Assembly: GCA_026195255.1 (NCBI GenBank)
Contig: JAPHSS010000036.1
Coordinates: 26,475-90,474, forward strand
Direction: 5' to 3'
Source: Gammaproteobacteria bacterium
GTDB lineage: Bacteria > Pseudomonadota > Gammaproteobacteria > SZUA-229
Length of the DNA: 64,000 bases
In this document: positions 31,118 through 41,655 of the stretch, piece by piece
Layout: every line of letters begins with the position of its first letter
Position numbering within the stretch: the first letter of the stretch is position 1
The notes under the pieces: generated by a model
What the model was told of the DNA's origin: nothing
Database searches by the model: none
What the model saw: the letters and a program-made list of their open reading frames with translations, nothing else
Translations under genes and position numbers: made by a program

Positions 31118-31970
31118 ACACACAAATTATTCTATGGATAATTTGAATGAGAAAAATAATATGTCTGCTTATAGTGATCTAACAGCATCTGAAGATGTTT
31201 TATATACCGATATGGGGGCATGGTTTCAAGGTGAGCGTGTTGTAATTCGTGGTAAAGATTTATTTACAGAGTTTAAAAATTCCAGCTGGATAGAAATTTT
31301 ACTTTTTGGTATTACGGGGAAAAATTACACAGAAGACCAGATTAAGTTGTTTAATGGAATGTGGACGCTATGTGGTAGCTATCCCGATCCAAGGATTTGG
31401 AACAATCGAATTGCTTCTCTTGCAGGCACAGCAAGAAGTACAACAGCTTTAGCTATTGGAGCTGCAACGGCAGTGTCTGAAGCTAAAATATATGGACGCG
31501 GGCCGGATATACGATCAATTGATTTTTTGTTACGCTCAAAAGATAAAATTGACTCGGGAATTGAGTTAAGTGAAGTTGTAAGAGAAGAGTTAAAAATAAA
31601 TAGATCGATTGCTGGTTTTGGACGACCTGTAATTAATAAAGATGAAAGAATAAAGCCAATGCATGATCTGGCGGAAGAGCTCGATTTGTTAAATGGGGAC
31701 TATGTTAAATTAGTATATGAAGTTGAAGAATATTTATTAAAGGGCAGGTACCGCATGCGAATGAATATTGCTTCATTCCTGGCCGCTCTAATGGCTGATC
31801 AGGGTTTTACGGTAAGAGAATATTATCAATTCATGGTTTTAGGCTTTTCAGCTGGGATGTTCCCTTGTTATATCGATGCTGTCAATAAACCAGAGGGCAG
31901 TTTTTTCCCTCTTAGATGTGAACGAATTAATTATACAGGTGTTGCTCAGCGTAAATGGAATAGTAAATAG
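31101..31970 (+). CDS. Half-size citrate synthase-like protein 2
   Basis: 'RGKDLFTEFKNSSWIEILLFGITGK', 'IAGFGRPVINKDERIKPM' resembling GFGHxVY.xxDPR with His to Arg. Confidence 0.65.
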   Translation: MTLRSEHTNYSMDNLNEKNNMSAYSDLTASEDVLYTDMGAWFQGERVVIRGKDLFTEFKNSSWIEILLFGITGKNYTEDQIKLFNGMWTLCGSYPDPRIWNNRIASLAGTARSTTALAIGAATAVSEAKIYGRGPDIRSIDFLLRSKDKIDSGIELSEVVREELKINRSIAGFGRPVINKDERIKPMHDLAEELDLLNGDYVKLVYEVEEYLLKGRYRMRMNIASFLAALMADQGFTVREYYQFMVLGFSAGMFPCYIDAVNKPEGSFFPLRCERINYTGVAQRKWNSK

Positions 31971-31994
31971 AATTAAATTCTATTTAAATCAATA

Positions 31995-33863
31995 TTAAGT
32001 ATTTTCTGGATAGTCATCATTACGATCTGAATCATGCCGCTGATCCAGTACCTTCATCCTGGAGCCCATCGGCGGCACTTCCTCGCCATCAATATATACA
32101 TCTATTAAAGTCGGGCCGTTATTGCTGCAGATAAGATTAAAATCTAATGCTAAAAAATCCTCTGGTTTTTTAACGGTAAATGCCTGCACGCCCATTGCCC
32201 GTGCCATGGCTGCATAATCTATTAAGGGTAACTCAAAGGCAATAGCTTCACCACCACCTAACTTCTGCCCATGTTTAACCATACCTAATGAGTTGTCATT
32301 TAAAATAACATATATAACAGCTAAGTTATGTTGTAGGGCGACCGTAATTTCCTGTCCGCTCATTAAATAACTGCCGTCGCCTGTAATACAGACTACCGGT
32401 GTTTTAGGTGCGCCAAAAGCAGTGCCAATTGCAGCGCCTATAGCCCAGGCCATTGCGCCAAAACCTAATCCGATTCGGTAGTTACCTGCCTGTTTGGGGT
32501 GTAAATAATGCGTCGCCCATGCCCAACTGTTTCCAGCATCAATGACAAAGCGTGAATTATCTGGAAATGATTTTACTAACTCACCCATTAATCTTTGTGG
32601 TTTAAGCGGAGTACTATTCTGTAAATACGCTTCAGGACAATCGACTTTTATTTGTTTAGGTGCGCAGCTGATTATATTATTGCCGTGAACACCACGAACA
32701 TTAAACTCAGCTTCTTGAGGTGTTACTTCTTTCAGGTTATGAATTAATTCGGCAAAGAGTTGTATCAGGTTAGTAAAAACGGTATTCAAATGACCATATA
32801 CATGTAAGCGAGCCATTGGGGATCGAGCAAAATTTTCAGCAGTTTCTTCAATATGAATAAGTTTGTGGTTCATTAGTGCGTCCTTATCCCAACCGCCAGT
32901 CGATATTTCGCTTAAGCAGGTCCCTACGGCGAGCACTACATCAACTTCATCGTCTAATAATGTGTCTCGTGCCGTATCATGCCCTGCAAACCCAAAGACA
33001 CCTCTGTTTAGTGGGTGGTAAGCATCAACACAGCCTTTGCCTCCCGCAGTAGTGACAAAAGGAATATTTGCCATTTCAGCAAATTCCATAATCGCGCTAA
33101 TGGCTTCCTGACTACCACTACCCAGAAATAGAACAACTTTTTTAGCATCTATCAGCATTTCACAGAGTGCATCCATGCTATCGTCATCCATTATTTCTGG
33201 ATTACGTAAAAGGTTATTGAGTTTAAAGGTTGAATTGCCATCCCAGTCCGAACTTAAAATATCCATTGGGATGCTGATATGAACCGGCCCCCGAGGTTCA
33301 TGAAATGCAGATATTAATGCGGTAAATAACTTACCTTCTAACTGGCCCGGGTGAGAAATTAGCGTGTTGTAATTGGTGAAATTTTCAAACATGGCAACCG
33401 TATCTATGCCGTCACTGGATGATTCCTGTAATCCACGTTTACCAAAATTCGGCAGTGCAGTTTGAGCAGTAATCACCAGCATCGGCACACGATCAGCATA
33501 AGCCGATGCTACACCTGTTATCAGGTTGGTTGTTCCCGGGCCGGTAGTAGCGCAACAAACACCTAATTTACCGGTTTCCCGTGCATATCCATCGGCCATA
33601 AAAGCAGCTCCGCCTTCATGTCGCGCAACGATAGACTTAACTGATATGTTATCAGCATCTTCAGGTTCTCGACTGGATCTGGCTAATGCATTATAGAGAG
33701 GTTCAATCGCTCCCCCCGGTACGCCAAAAATAAATTCTGCTTTTATTGAAGATAAATATGCCAGAATTAGGTCAGCCAGTGTTTTTTCCTTGTGAGTTAA
33801 AGCTCCTGATTTTTCTACACCTTCTAAACTAGTCTGGCTCGTTATACTTTTTATTTGAGTCAT
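31995..33863 (-). CDS. Thiamine diphosphate-dependent enzyme, acetolactate synthase-like
   Basis: 'FIFGVPGGAIEPLYNAL...RHEGGAAFMADGYARETGKLGVCCATTGPGTTNLITGVASAYADRVPMLVITAQT', 'GDGSYLMSGQEITVALQHNLAVIYVILNDNSLGMVKHGQ'. Confidence 0.9.
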   Translation of the reverse strand: MTQIKSITSQTSLEGVEKSGALTHKEKTLADLILAYLSSIKAEFIFGVPGGAIEPLYNALARSSREPEDADNISVKSIVARHEGGAAFMADGYARETGKLGVCCATTGPGTTNLITGVASAYADRVPMLVITAQTALPNFGKRGLQESSSDGIDTVAMFENFTNYNTLISHPGQLEGKLFTALISAFHEPRGPVHISIPMDILSSDWDGNSTFKLNNLLRNPEIMDDDSMDALCEMLIDAKKVVLFLGSGSQEAISAIMEFAEMANIPFVTTAGGKGCVDAYHPLNRGVFGFAGHDTARDTLLDDEVDVVLAVGTCLSEISTGGWDKDALMNHKLIHIEETAENFARSPMARLHVYGHLNTVFTNLIQLFAELIHNLKEVTPQEAEFNVRGVHGNNIISCAPKQIKVDCPEAYLQNSTPLKPQRLMGELVKSFPDNSRFVIDAGNSWAWATHYLHPKQAGNYRIGLGFGAMAWAIGAAIGTAFGAPKTPVVCITGDGSYLMSGQEITVALQHNLAVIYVILNDNSLGMVKHGQKLGGGEAIAFELPLIDYAAMARAMGVQAFTVKKPEDFLALDFNLICSNNGPTLIDVYIDGEEVPPMGSRMKVLDQRHDSDRNDDYPENT

Positions 33864-34143
33864 TACTAATTCCTCCCAGACGAGAATATCGATGATTAGT
33901 TTTATAACTTAATGCCATGTTTAGCATTTTAGTTTTATTTGATAACGTTTTTCTTTAACTGCATCTAAAAGTTGTAAGGCATTTCAATTATAACAGTTGT
34001 ATTTTCGCCATTATGGGTCGTTGGATCAGGTTTGTCTGTATATCAGTAAGCTGTGATTTAGATTTGAAGGATAGAGCAGGCTTACTTCAGATGCTGGGCG
34101 CCATTGTAATGAGCCGAAAATTTGTTCGATTATGGGTGTTTAT

Positions 34144-34314
34144 TTAAACTTTTGAAAACACAAAAGAAGGGGAAAACACACTAAAATGCAGGGAATATTT
34201 TGTGCGCACGTTAGTGTGCCCTACAAGGGCGAAGTGCAGGAGCGCGTTAATTATGGAAATTTTCTCAGTGCACCCTGTGTCTCTGTGGCCATGTTTGTTG
34301 TGACGAGCTCTGAA
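34144..34314 (-). repeat. Dispersed intergenic repeat, copy A (minus orientation)
   Basis: Reverse complement 'CACAACAAACATGGCCACAG..GTGCACTGAGAAAAT..ATAATTAACGCGCTCCTGCACTTCGCCCT..AGGGC..CACTAA.GTGCG' matches 45641-45896. Confidence 0.75.
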
Positions 34315-34386
34315 AAAGCTTATGATTCTTTTGGCCAGGCTAAAGAGAGCTATTGATCTCACATACCTTGTATTCAAACTTTAAAT

Positions 34387-34851
34387 TTACAACATGTCTT
34401 TGATATTCGCTACTTGCCATTTTGCCTGCTGTAATAACCATACATCATTTTTAACAAGTTGTAGTTCAAATTTATATATTCTTGCTCTAAGACTGGAGAG
34501 TGAATTTAAATCTGCAATTACATTGCCAGCCATTGCGACGTGTAAAACAACAAAAGCGGAATTTTTATTTTGAAAATCAGTACTATCTATCTTTGTTAAT
34601 AAATGAATATTTTTATGTGTAAAAAAATACGCACGTGCAACTTTTTCTATGTCTTGTCTATTCCAGCCGCGTTGATCTTTGTAACTTTCATCAATTAAAT
34701 CGGCTAAATCACTATGGCTTCGTTTTTCAGCAGCTATTTTTCCATTTTCTATATATTGTTTTATTTCATTTTCTGGAGAAGTTTTTTCATCAGAACAGGC
34801 AGTAATAGCGAGAAAAGTTAATAATAAAAAAGTAGCAAATAATGCTTTCAT
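34387..34851 (-). CDS. Hypothetical lipoprotein
   Basis: Lipobox LAITACSD, 154 aa. Confidence 0.75.
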   Translation of the reverse strand: MKALFATFLLLTFLAITACSDEKTSPENEIKQYIENGKIAAEKRSHSDLADLIDESYKDQRGWNRQDIEKVARAYFFTHKNIHLLTKIDSTDFQNKNSAFVVLHVAMAGNVIADLNSLSSLRARIYKFELQLVKNDVWLLQQAKWQVANIKDML

Positions 34852-34878
34852 ATTGTTGACTCGTATAATCTTTAAGAT

Positions 34879-36111
34879 TTAAATTTTCTCGTAACTACGT
34901 TCTATATATTGATTTAATAAATCCGTAAATTCAGCGGCAATATTATCACCTTTTAACGTCACCGTTTTTTCCCCATCCTCGTATACAGGTGCAACCGGTG
35001 TTTCACCTGTGCCTGGTAAACTAATACCAATATTTGCATGTTTGCTTTCACCTGGGCCATTAACAACACAACCCATTACCGCAACCGACATGGTTTCTAC
35101 GCCGTGATATTGAGTTGCCCAAACAGGCATTTTGTCACGTAGGTAAGTTTGAATTTGTTCGGCCAGTTCCTGGAAGTAAGTGCTTGAAGTTCTTCCGCAA
35201 CCAGGGCAAGCGGTTACTAGAGGTACAAACGCACGTAAGCCCATAGTTTGTAAAATTTCCTGTGCAACAATCACTTCCTTAGTCCGCGCTGCACCGGGTT
35301 TGGGTGTAAGTGAAATACGAATCGTATCACCTATACCTTCATGTAATAAAATAGACAGGGCAGCGGTAGATGCAACAATGCCTTTAGACCCCATTCCGGC
35401 TTCTGTTAATCCCAGATGCAGAGCATAATCACAGCGTTCAGCCATTGATCGGTATACGGTTATCAGATCCTGTACATCAGACATTTTGCAGGAGAGTATG
35501 ATTTTGTCTTTTGCTAATCCGAGTTTTTCTGCAGTCTCAGCGCTTTCCAGAGCTGAACGAATAACGGTTTCAAACATCACATGTTTAGGGTCTGCAGGTT
35601 GCTCTAATTGGGCATTTTCATCCATAAGTTTAGCCAGCAATTCCTGATCCATGCTGCCCCAGTTAACACCGATACGAACCGCTTTATTAAATTTCACCGC
35701 CATCTCAATCATGGTGGCGAATTGTTCATCACGGCGTTTGCCTCTACCTACATTACCGGGGTTTATGCGGTATTTGTCTAATGCTTCAGCACATTCAGGG
35801 TGAAGCGTTAATAACTTATGACCATTGAAATGAAAGTCGCCCACCAGTGGCACATTTATACCCATGTGTTTAAGGCGGGCTTTGATACCAGGTACAGCCG
35901 CAGCGGCTTCTACTGTATTAACCGTAATACGCACCATTTCGGAGCCAGAGGCGGCCAGCTCGGCAATTTGAATTGCGGTAGCGACCTCATCCGCTGTATC
36001 GGTATTGGTCATCGACTGAACCACGATAGGTGAATCGCCACCCACGGTAACATTACCGACCTGTACAGCAATGGATTGACGTCTTGCAAGAAAAGGATGT
36101 TTATAACTCAT
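34879..36111 (-). CDS. ispG: 4-hydroxy-3-methylbut-2-enyl diphosphate synthase IspG
   Basis: '[31 protein letters not shown]...[10 protein letters not shown]', C-terminal '[20 protein letters not shown]...[23 protein letters not shown]'. Confidence 0.96.
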   Translation of the reverse strand: MSYKHPFLARRQSIAVQVGNVTVGGDSPIVVQSMTNTDTADEVATAIQIAELAASGSEMVRITVNTVEAAAAVPGIKARLKHMGINVPLVGDFHFNGHKLLTLHPECAEALDKYRINPGNVGRGKRRDEQFATMIEMAVKFNKAVRIGVNWGSMDQELLAKLMDENAQLEQPADPKHVMFETVIRSALESAETAEKLGLAKDKIILSCKMSDVQDLITVYRSMAERCDYALHLGLTEAGMGSKGIVASTAALSILLHEGIGDTIRISLTPKPGAARTKEVIVAQEILQTMGLRAFVPLVTACPGCGRTSSTYFQELAEQIQTYLRDKMPVWATQYHGVETMSVAVMGCVVNGPGESKHANIGISLPGTGETPVAPVYEDGEKTVTLKGDNIAAEFTDLLNQYIERSYEKI

Positions 36112-36260
36112 TGATAACCCGTTATTTCCGAATCTTTTATCGGAATTAATATGACTTTAAAATAGTTAAGCTCGTTTTCTCCTGATAAAAGCATTCAGGG
36201 AAGACGATGTGAAATTAGTGCATAATAGTATCATTTTAAAATAGTAAAGCGGAAAACGAT

Positions 36261-37385
36261 TTGTTCAGATTAGGCTTAATTATTAACCCGGTAGCGGGTA
36301 TAGGTGGCAGAGTCGCCCTGAAAGGCTCAGATGGTGAGGATATTCAACGGCTGGCGATGCAACGTGGGGCGATTCCTTTAGCTGAACAACGTATGCAACA
36401 GGCTTTACAAGTGTTGCTTGAATATAAAGATGACATACATATTTATACTGCGGCAAACACCATGGGTGAAAACCTTTGTAAATCACTGGGATTTGAAGTT
36501 ACGGTTGTTAAACCAATAAATGATACTCAAACCAGTGCTCATGATACCGAGAAGACAGTTCAGTTATGTATAGATCAGGGTATTGATCTGTTGTTATTTG
36601 CCGGTGGTGATGGCACTGCCCGCAATATTTTTCATGCACTAGAAAATAAACCAACAGCCCCCCCCGTAATCGGCGTGCCCGCTGGTTGTAAAATACACTC
36701 ATCGGTATATGCGGTAACGCCTACACATGCAGGTGAATTGTTAAGTCTCATCGTGAAAGGCCGGGGCTTAGTACTGACACAAGCGTCAGTAATGGATATA
36801 GATGAAGATGAATTCAGGCATGACAGGGTTAAAGCAAAATTATATGGTTACTTAAATGTGCCGGCTGAAAACCAGTTTATGCAAAATATGAAAGAGGGTG
36901 GAATAACCCATAAAGAGATAACGCTTCAAGATATTGCCGCTTTTATAGTTGAAACAATGAATGATGATGTGCTTTATTTAATAGGTTCTGGAACCACACC
37001 TAAAGCGATACTCGATGAGTTGCAATTACCATATACTTTACTGGGTATTGATGCCGTAATAAATCATCAGCTTTTGGCTAGTGATGTTGATGAAAAACAG
37101 ATTCAGGACTTACTCAATCAGCATAAAAATGTACGTTTGATAATTACTATAATTGGCGGGCAGGGGCATGTGTTTGGTCGAGGTAATCAACAGATTAGCC
37201 CTGAAGTAATCAGGCGTATTGGTTTGCATAATATTGTTATTATCTCAAGCTCGGAAAAGATAAAGTCACTAAACGGGTTACCAATGCGTGTCGATACAGG
37301 GGATGAAGAATTAAATAAAGCACTATATGGGCTGGTGCCGGTTATTACCGGTTACGATGAAAAACTGCTCTACCGAATTGGTTAA
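36261..37385 (+). CDS. ATP-NAD kinase family protein
   Basis: 'LIINPVAGIGGRVALKGSDG', 'LLLFAGGDGTARNI', 'GVPAGCKIHSSVYAVTP'; TTG start. Confidence 0.9.
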   Translation: MFRLGLIINPVAGIGGRVALKGSDGEDIQRLAMQRGAIPLAEQRMQQALQVLLEYKDDIHIYTAANTMGENLCKSLGFEVTVVKPINDTQTSAHDTEKTVQLCIDQGIDLLLFAGGDGTARNIFHALENKPTAPPVIGVPAGCKIHSSVYAVTPTHAGELLSLIVKGRGLVLTQASVMDIDEDEFRHDRVKAKLYGYLNVPAENQFMQNMKEGGITHKEITLQDIAAFIVETMNDDVLYLIGSGTTPKAILDELQLPYTLLGIDAVINHQLLASDVDEKQIQDLLNQHKNVRLIITIIGGQGHVFGRGNQQISPEVIRRIGLHNIVIISSSEKIKSLNGLPMRVDTGDEELNKALYGLVPVITGYDEKLLYRIG

Positions 37386-37460
37386 AATAACTTGCCACCG
37401 AGTATACAGAGAAATATATTATCAGTAACTCTGTAACAATATTTAAAAACTGGAGATTAA

Positions 37461-38747
37461 ATGAACGACGAAAAATTCAACTTTGATTTAATGGATTTTA
37501 TCGCTTTATCACCGACACCGTTTCATGCGGTCGAAGCTATGATATACAAACTGGAATGTGCAGGTTACCAACGTTTATATGAAGCTGATAGCTGGCAGTT
37601 AAAGGAAAATCAGGGTTACTACGTTAGCAGAAATGACTCTTCAATTATTGCATTTAAATTAGGTGAAGACCCTGTAAGTAACGGTATTAATATGGTGGGA
37701 GCTCATACTGATAGCCCCTGTCTTAAAGTAAAACCTGAACCGGATATGTTAACAAAAGGTTACTACCAGTTAGGTGTCGAAGTTTATGGCGGTGCTTTAT
37801 TAAACCCGTGGTTTGATCGTGATTTATCTCTGGCGGGCCGTGTTAATTATTTAGATGAAGATAACGATTTAGAGAGCACCTTAATTAATTTTGAAGATGC
37901 AATTGCTGTTATACCAAGTTTAGCCATTCATCTAGATCGAGAAGCTAATAATAGTCGTTGTGTTAATTCACAAACAGATATACCACCTGTATTGCTAAAG
38001 CTGCCACCTTCAGCTTCAGAGGAGGAGAATATACCTTCGTTTAAGGATATTCTTTTACATAAGATTAAAGACAAAACAGGTGCTGTAGAAGTACTGGATT
38101 ATGAATTGAGTTTTTATGATGTTCAACAACCTGCTTTTGTTGGTTTACATCAGGACTTTATCGCTAGTGCGCGGTTAGATAACTTACTCAGTTGTTATAC
38201 CGGATTAATGGCGATGACCGAAACCAGTAATCCTGGCAGTAAATTACTGGTATGTACAGATCATGAAGAAGTCGGAAGTACATCTGCCTGTGGGGCTCGG
38301 GGCTCATTTTTACAATCGGTATTAGAGCGTATTGCTGGTAGCCATGAAAATTCAGTGCGAATGATTGATCAATCTATGCTGATATCAGCAGATAATGCTC
38401 ACGCGGTGCACCCTAATTTTGTCGATAAACATGACGATAATCACGGCCCGGAAATTAATCAGGGGCCAGTTATTAAAACCAATGCAAATCAGCGTTATGC
38501 AACGAGCAGTGATACCAGCGCTATTTTTAGACAGTTATGTAAAAAAGCAGATGTGCCGGTTCAATCTTTTGTAGTAAGAACTGATATGGGTTGTGGTAGT
38601 ACTATTGGGCCAATTACAGCAAGTGAGACAGGTGTAAAAACTCTGGATGTAGGCGTGCCAACATTTGCGATGCACTCAATAAGGGAGCTTGCCGGGCGCT
38701 GGGATGCCTATTACTTATTCAGAGTGTTGAAAGAGTTTTATCAATAG
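37461..38747 (+). CDS. apeB: M18 family aminopeptidase
   Basis: 'LSPTPFHAV', 'VGAHTDSPCLKVKP', 'CTDHEEVGSTSACGA', 'RTDMGCGSTIGPI'. Confidence 0.95.
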   Translation: MNDEKFNFDLMDFIALSPTPFHAVEAMIYKLECAGYQRLYEADSWQLKENQGYYVSRNDSSIIAFKLGEDPVSNGINMVGAHTDSPCLKVKPEPDMLTKGYYQLGVEVYGGALLNPWFDRDLSLAGRVNYLDEDNDLESTLINFEDAIAVIPSLAIHLDREANNSRCVNSQTDIPPVLLKLPPSASEEENIPSFKDILLHKIKDKTGAVEVLDYELSFYDVQQPAFVGLHQDFIASARLDNLLSCYTGLMAMTETSNPGSKLLVCTDHEEVGSTSACGARGSFLQSVLERIAGSHENSVRMIDQSMLISADNAHAVHPNFVDKHDDNHGPEINQGPVIKTNANQRYATSSDTSAIFRQLCKKADVPVQSFVVRTDMGCGSTIGPITASETGVKTLDVGVPTFAMHSIRELAGRWDAYYLFRVLKEFYQ

Positions 38748-38928
38748 AACTCAGATGTTAAATCGACGTGGATGTTTTTAAGTTTAATTTTCTGGTGAGG
38801 GTGTGCGCTGTTGTGGCACATATCCCTCGGGGAAAGACCGCGTTTTTTGCGCTCTGGCCCCTTATTGAGTCCACTAGAGTGGATAGTGTAGTAGACGACA
38901 CCGTAATACTCTTGATGGCATCACCACA

Positions 38929-38961
38929 GGGGACGGAGCTTAAAAAGCAAGGTCCATCCCC
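38929..38961. repeat. REP-like imperfect hairpin in intergenic region
   Basis: GGGGACGGAGCTT-AAAAAGC-AAGGTCCATCCCC, imperfect inverted repeat. Confidence 0.45.
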
Positions 38962-38980
38962 GAGTTTAGCAATCTAACGA

Positions 38981-39583
38981 GTGACTTTAATGATCAAACC
39001 TAATTCTCCTTCATGTGAACAAAATCAGCAGGTTATTTTAGACGTTTTAAAAACAATTTTTACGAAACCCGGTGAAGTGCTCGAAATTGGTAGCGGCACG
39101 GGGCAGCATGCGGTGTTTTTTACAGAACACTTACCTCATTTAATCTGGCAATTAAGTGATCTAGAGGCCGAACATGCGGGTATGAAAATGTGGCTGGCTG
39201 AAGTTGAGCATAATCGTATAAAACCACCCCTTATTTTTAATGTTGATATGCCTTCCCTGAATATTGCTAAAACAGACTATGTATTTACTGCAAATACAAC
39301 GCACATTATGTCACAGGCTCAGGCTGAAAAAATGTTCAGGCATGTCGGTGGTTATTTAAAAAACGGCGGCTTGTTCGCTCAGTATGGTCCTTTTAACTAT
39401 AATGGGCAGTATACTTCTGAGAGTAATGCAAATTTTGATGCGTGGTTAAAACAGCGTAACCCTCTAAGTTGTATCAAGCATTTTGAAAGTATGCAGGAGC
39501 AGGCTGAAATGAATCGGCTCAGCTTATTAAAGGATATTGAAATGCCCGCCAATAATAGAATACTGGTCTGGCAAAAAATTTAA
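38981..39583 (+). CDS. DUF938-like SAM-dependent methyltransferase
   Basis: 'VLEIGSGTGQHAVFFTEHLPHLIWQLSDLE', 'GGLFAQYGPFNYNGQYTSESNANFDAWLKQRNP'. Confidence 0.9.
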   Translation: MTLMIKPNSPSCEQNQQVILDVLKTIFTKPGEVLEIGSGTGQHAVFFTEHLPHLIWQLSDLEAEHAGMKMWLAEVEHNRIKPPLIFNVDMPSLNIAKTDYVFTANTTHIMSQAQAEKMFRHVGGYLKNGGLFAQYGPFNYNGQYTSESNANFDAWLKQRNPLSCIKHFESMQEQAEMNRLSLLKDIEMPANNRILVWQKI

Positions 39584-39585
39584 AT

Positions 39586-40011
39586 ATGCAGCTGAAACAA
39601 AAATTAAAATTATTTTATATAACATCCATTTTTAGCATGGTCGTTGCGGTTGTTGGTTTTAGCTATAATGCATGGCGAATGGAATTAAGCGAAGATAATA
39701 ATAATATTCGTACTGCATCATTTGAAGTATTAACCGAATTATCAGAATTAGAGCAGATTATTTATGCAGCACATTATGATAAAGATATGTTGCAAGGTAA
39801 CCCAAGAAAAGCCTGGGTTAAAGTTGGCCTGATAGAAGACTTAAGCGCGCTGATTAGCCTGCAAGTTGAAAAAGACGCTAAAAATTTAAAAAGCTTATGG
39901 AGTAATAATTGGCAGTCTGTTAAAGATGATGAGCTTGCAACACAGAAGCTGGTAGATCAAATCGATAGAGTTCGCACTAGTATTAAAAATGATTTAAAAA
40001 ATCTTCAATAA
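39586..40011 (+). CDS. Hypothetical single-TM protein
   Basis: 141 aa, N-terminal TM, immediately downstream of the DUF938-like gene. Confidence 0.65.
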   Translation: MQLKQKLKLFYITSIFSMVVAVVGFSYNAWRMELSEDNNNIRTASFEVLTELSELEQIIYAAHYDKDMLQGNPRKAWVKVGLIEDLSALISLQVEKDAKNLKSLWSNNWQSVKDDELATQKLVDQIDRVRTSIKNDLKNLQ

Positions 40012-40190
40012 AAAACTTTATATTATAAGGAGACGGATTCAAACTCTATTAGTATTGCCTCCCGAATATGCTAAAGCGGCGTTTAAGTTAAAGGTCTCGA
40101 ATAATTAGACCCCGAACCCACTTAAGCCGCTCGGTTAGCGCACCCTGTTAACCCACCCTGTTAAGCAGGGTAGTAGCTAATTATTATAAG

Positions 40191-40757
40191 TCACACCTCA
40201 ACTAAATCGGTCTCTAGTTCGCCTCTACGCTGCGCAAACTGTTTAACCTGATGTAATGGAATATGTGCGCCTTCATCTTTGCCATAGTATGCAGCTTGAA
40301 CAATACCTTTTTCATCTATTAAAAAATCAGCTGGCATACCCGTTATATCTCCTTTGATACGCCAGGGAATATATCCTTTAAACATACTTATCATTAGAGA
40401 TGGAAATCTGAAAATAATACCTTTAAGCACACCTGATATAGAATGTTCCACCTGGTATAAACGATGAATTTTATTGTTTTCATCAGCCAGAACAGGAAAG
40501 GTCGCCTGATGACGTGTTACATATGATTGCAGGTTTTCTAAGCTCGAATCAAATACCGCAACCACTTCAAAGTTATCACCGAATTTTTCATACTCATTGA
40601 TTATATTATGCAATCTCAGGTTACAAAATGGACAGGATGCAAAACGATAAAATGTGAGTAGATAACGTTTGCCTTTTAAATTCGCTAGCTTGAATTCGGC
40701 ACCACCAATATCTGTTAAGTTAAAATCAGGTGCTCGTTGACCAATGACTATTTTCAT
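40191..40757 (-). CDS. Peroxiredoxin (AhpC/TSA family)
   Basis: 'GQRAPDFNLTDIGGAEFKLANLKGKRYLLTFYRFASCPFCNLRLH'. Confidence 0.9.
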   Translation of the reverse strand: MKIVIGQRAPDFNLTDIGGAEFKLANLKGKRYLLTFYRFASCPFCNLRLHNIINEYEKFGDNFEVVAVFDSSLENLQSYVTRHQATFPVLADENNKIHRLYQVEHSISGVLKGIIFRFPSLMISMFKGYIPWRIKGDITGMPADFLIDEKGIVQAAYYGKDEGAHIPLHQVKQFAQRRGELETDLVEV

Positions 40758-40784
40758 AATAATACACTCACAATTTTTAAAAGG

Positions 40785-40800
40785 CCCCGGCTAATCGGGG
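40785..40800 (-). terminator. Possible terminator downstream of DsrE-like gene
   Basis: Minus strand CCCCGATTAGCCGGGG followed by CCTTTTAAAAATT. Confidence 0.5.
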
Positions 40801-40830
40801 AGATTAACTGGGGAATAGCTGGCAATTTGT

Positions 40831-41457
40831 TTAAATAAATAAAGTGACATCTGATTTTTGTGCAGTTGGTAAAAAGCTGGCAGCGCCGACCCACTCATCA
40901 ATTTCATCCATAAATTCATCCTGATTATGTCCAAACATATCAACCGTCATCTGACAGGCGAGCATTTTTACTTCAGCTTCCAGGCATAAACTACGTAACT
41001 CCTTAATACTCGCGATACCTTTTACTTCTGTGGTTTTTTTCATCATTGCGGTTGCCATTGATTCAAAGCCAGGAAGGTTGCCCATAATTGCATTTGGAAT
41101 ATTCATATTGATGTCTTTTAACCACTGAGGGCCTATGGGCATCTTCATTGGCATTGCCGGGTTACCCATGGGGCTGACACTTAAATTTAAATCTTTCTTG
41201 AGTAAGTCCAGGCCGTAAAATGTAAAAAACATTGAAACTTCCCAACCCAGAGCGGCAGCGGTTGATGCAAGAATGAAGGGAGGGTAGGCCCAGTCCATGG
41301 TGCCTTTAGTGGCAATAATGCTCATAGAAGGTACATGGTCGTTTTCTTCTTTTTTACGGCGTGCTTCAAATCGTTCATCAAACCAGCTATTTAATTCATC
41401 TTTTGTCATGCTGATTTGCTCATTGTTGTTATTTATCTGTGCTGCATTTGCGCTCAT
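40831..41457 (-). CDS. DsrE/DsrF-like (DsrE2-type) protein
   Basis: 'SIIATKGTMDWAYPPFILASTAAALGWEVSMFFTFYGLDLLKKD', 'LACQMTVDMFG'. Confidence 0.8.
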   Translation of the reverse strand: MSANAAQINNNNEQISMTKDELNSWFDERFEARRKKEENDHVPSMSIIATKGTMDWAYPPFILASTAAALGWEVSMFFTFYGLDLLKKDLNLSVSPMGNPAMPMKMPIGPQWLKDINMNIPNAIMGNLPGFESMATAMMKKTTEVKGIASIKELRSLCLEAEVKMLACQMTVDMFGHNQDEFMDEIDEWVGAASFLPTAQKSDVTLFI

Positions 41458-41655
41458 CTTTTAGCTCCTTAGCTCACATTGTGAACCGGTGGGTTTAGTA
41501 GGTTTGCTACATTTATCAGGGCAGATTTTGCTAATGCCTTTAAACTAAGATAGTTGTCTGACTAATAAAAGTCAACAAGATTCAATAAGAACATTAAGTA
41601 ATGCTTATCATTTGATTTGCTGAGGTCAGGAATATAATGGTTTTTAGACGTTCTA

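Noticed and set aside
34144-34377. 77-aa minus-strand ORF
   Set aside because: Coincides with dispersed repeat copy A; not protein-like.
38768-38977. 69-aa plus-strand ORF
   Set aside because: Overlaps a REP-like intergenic segment; no RBS or family resemblance.
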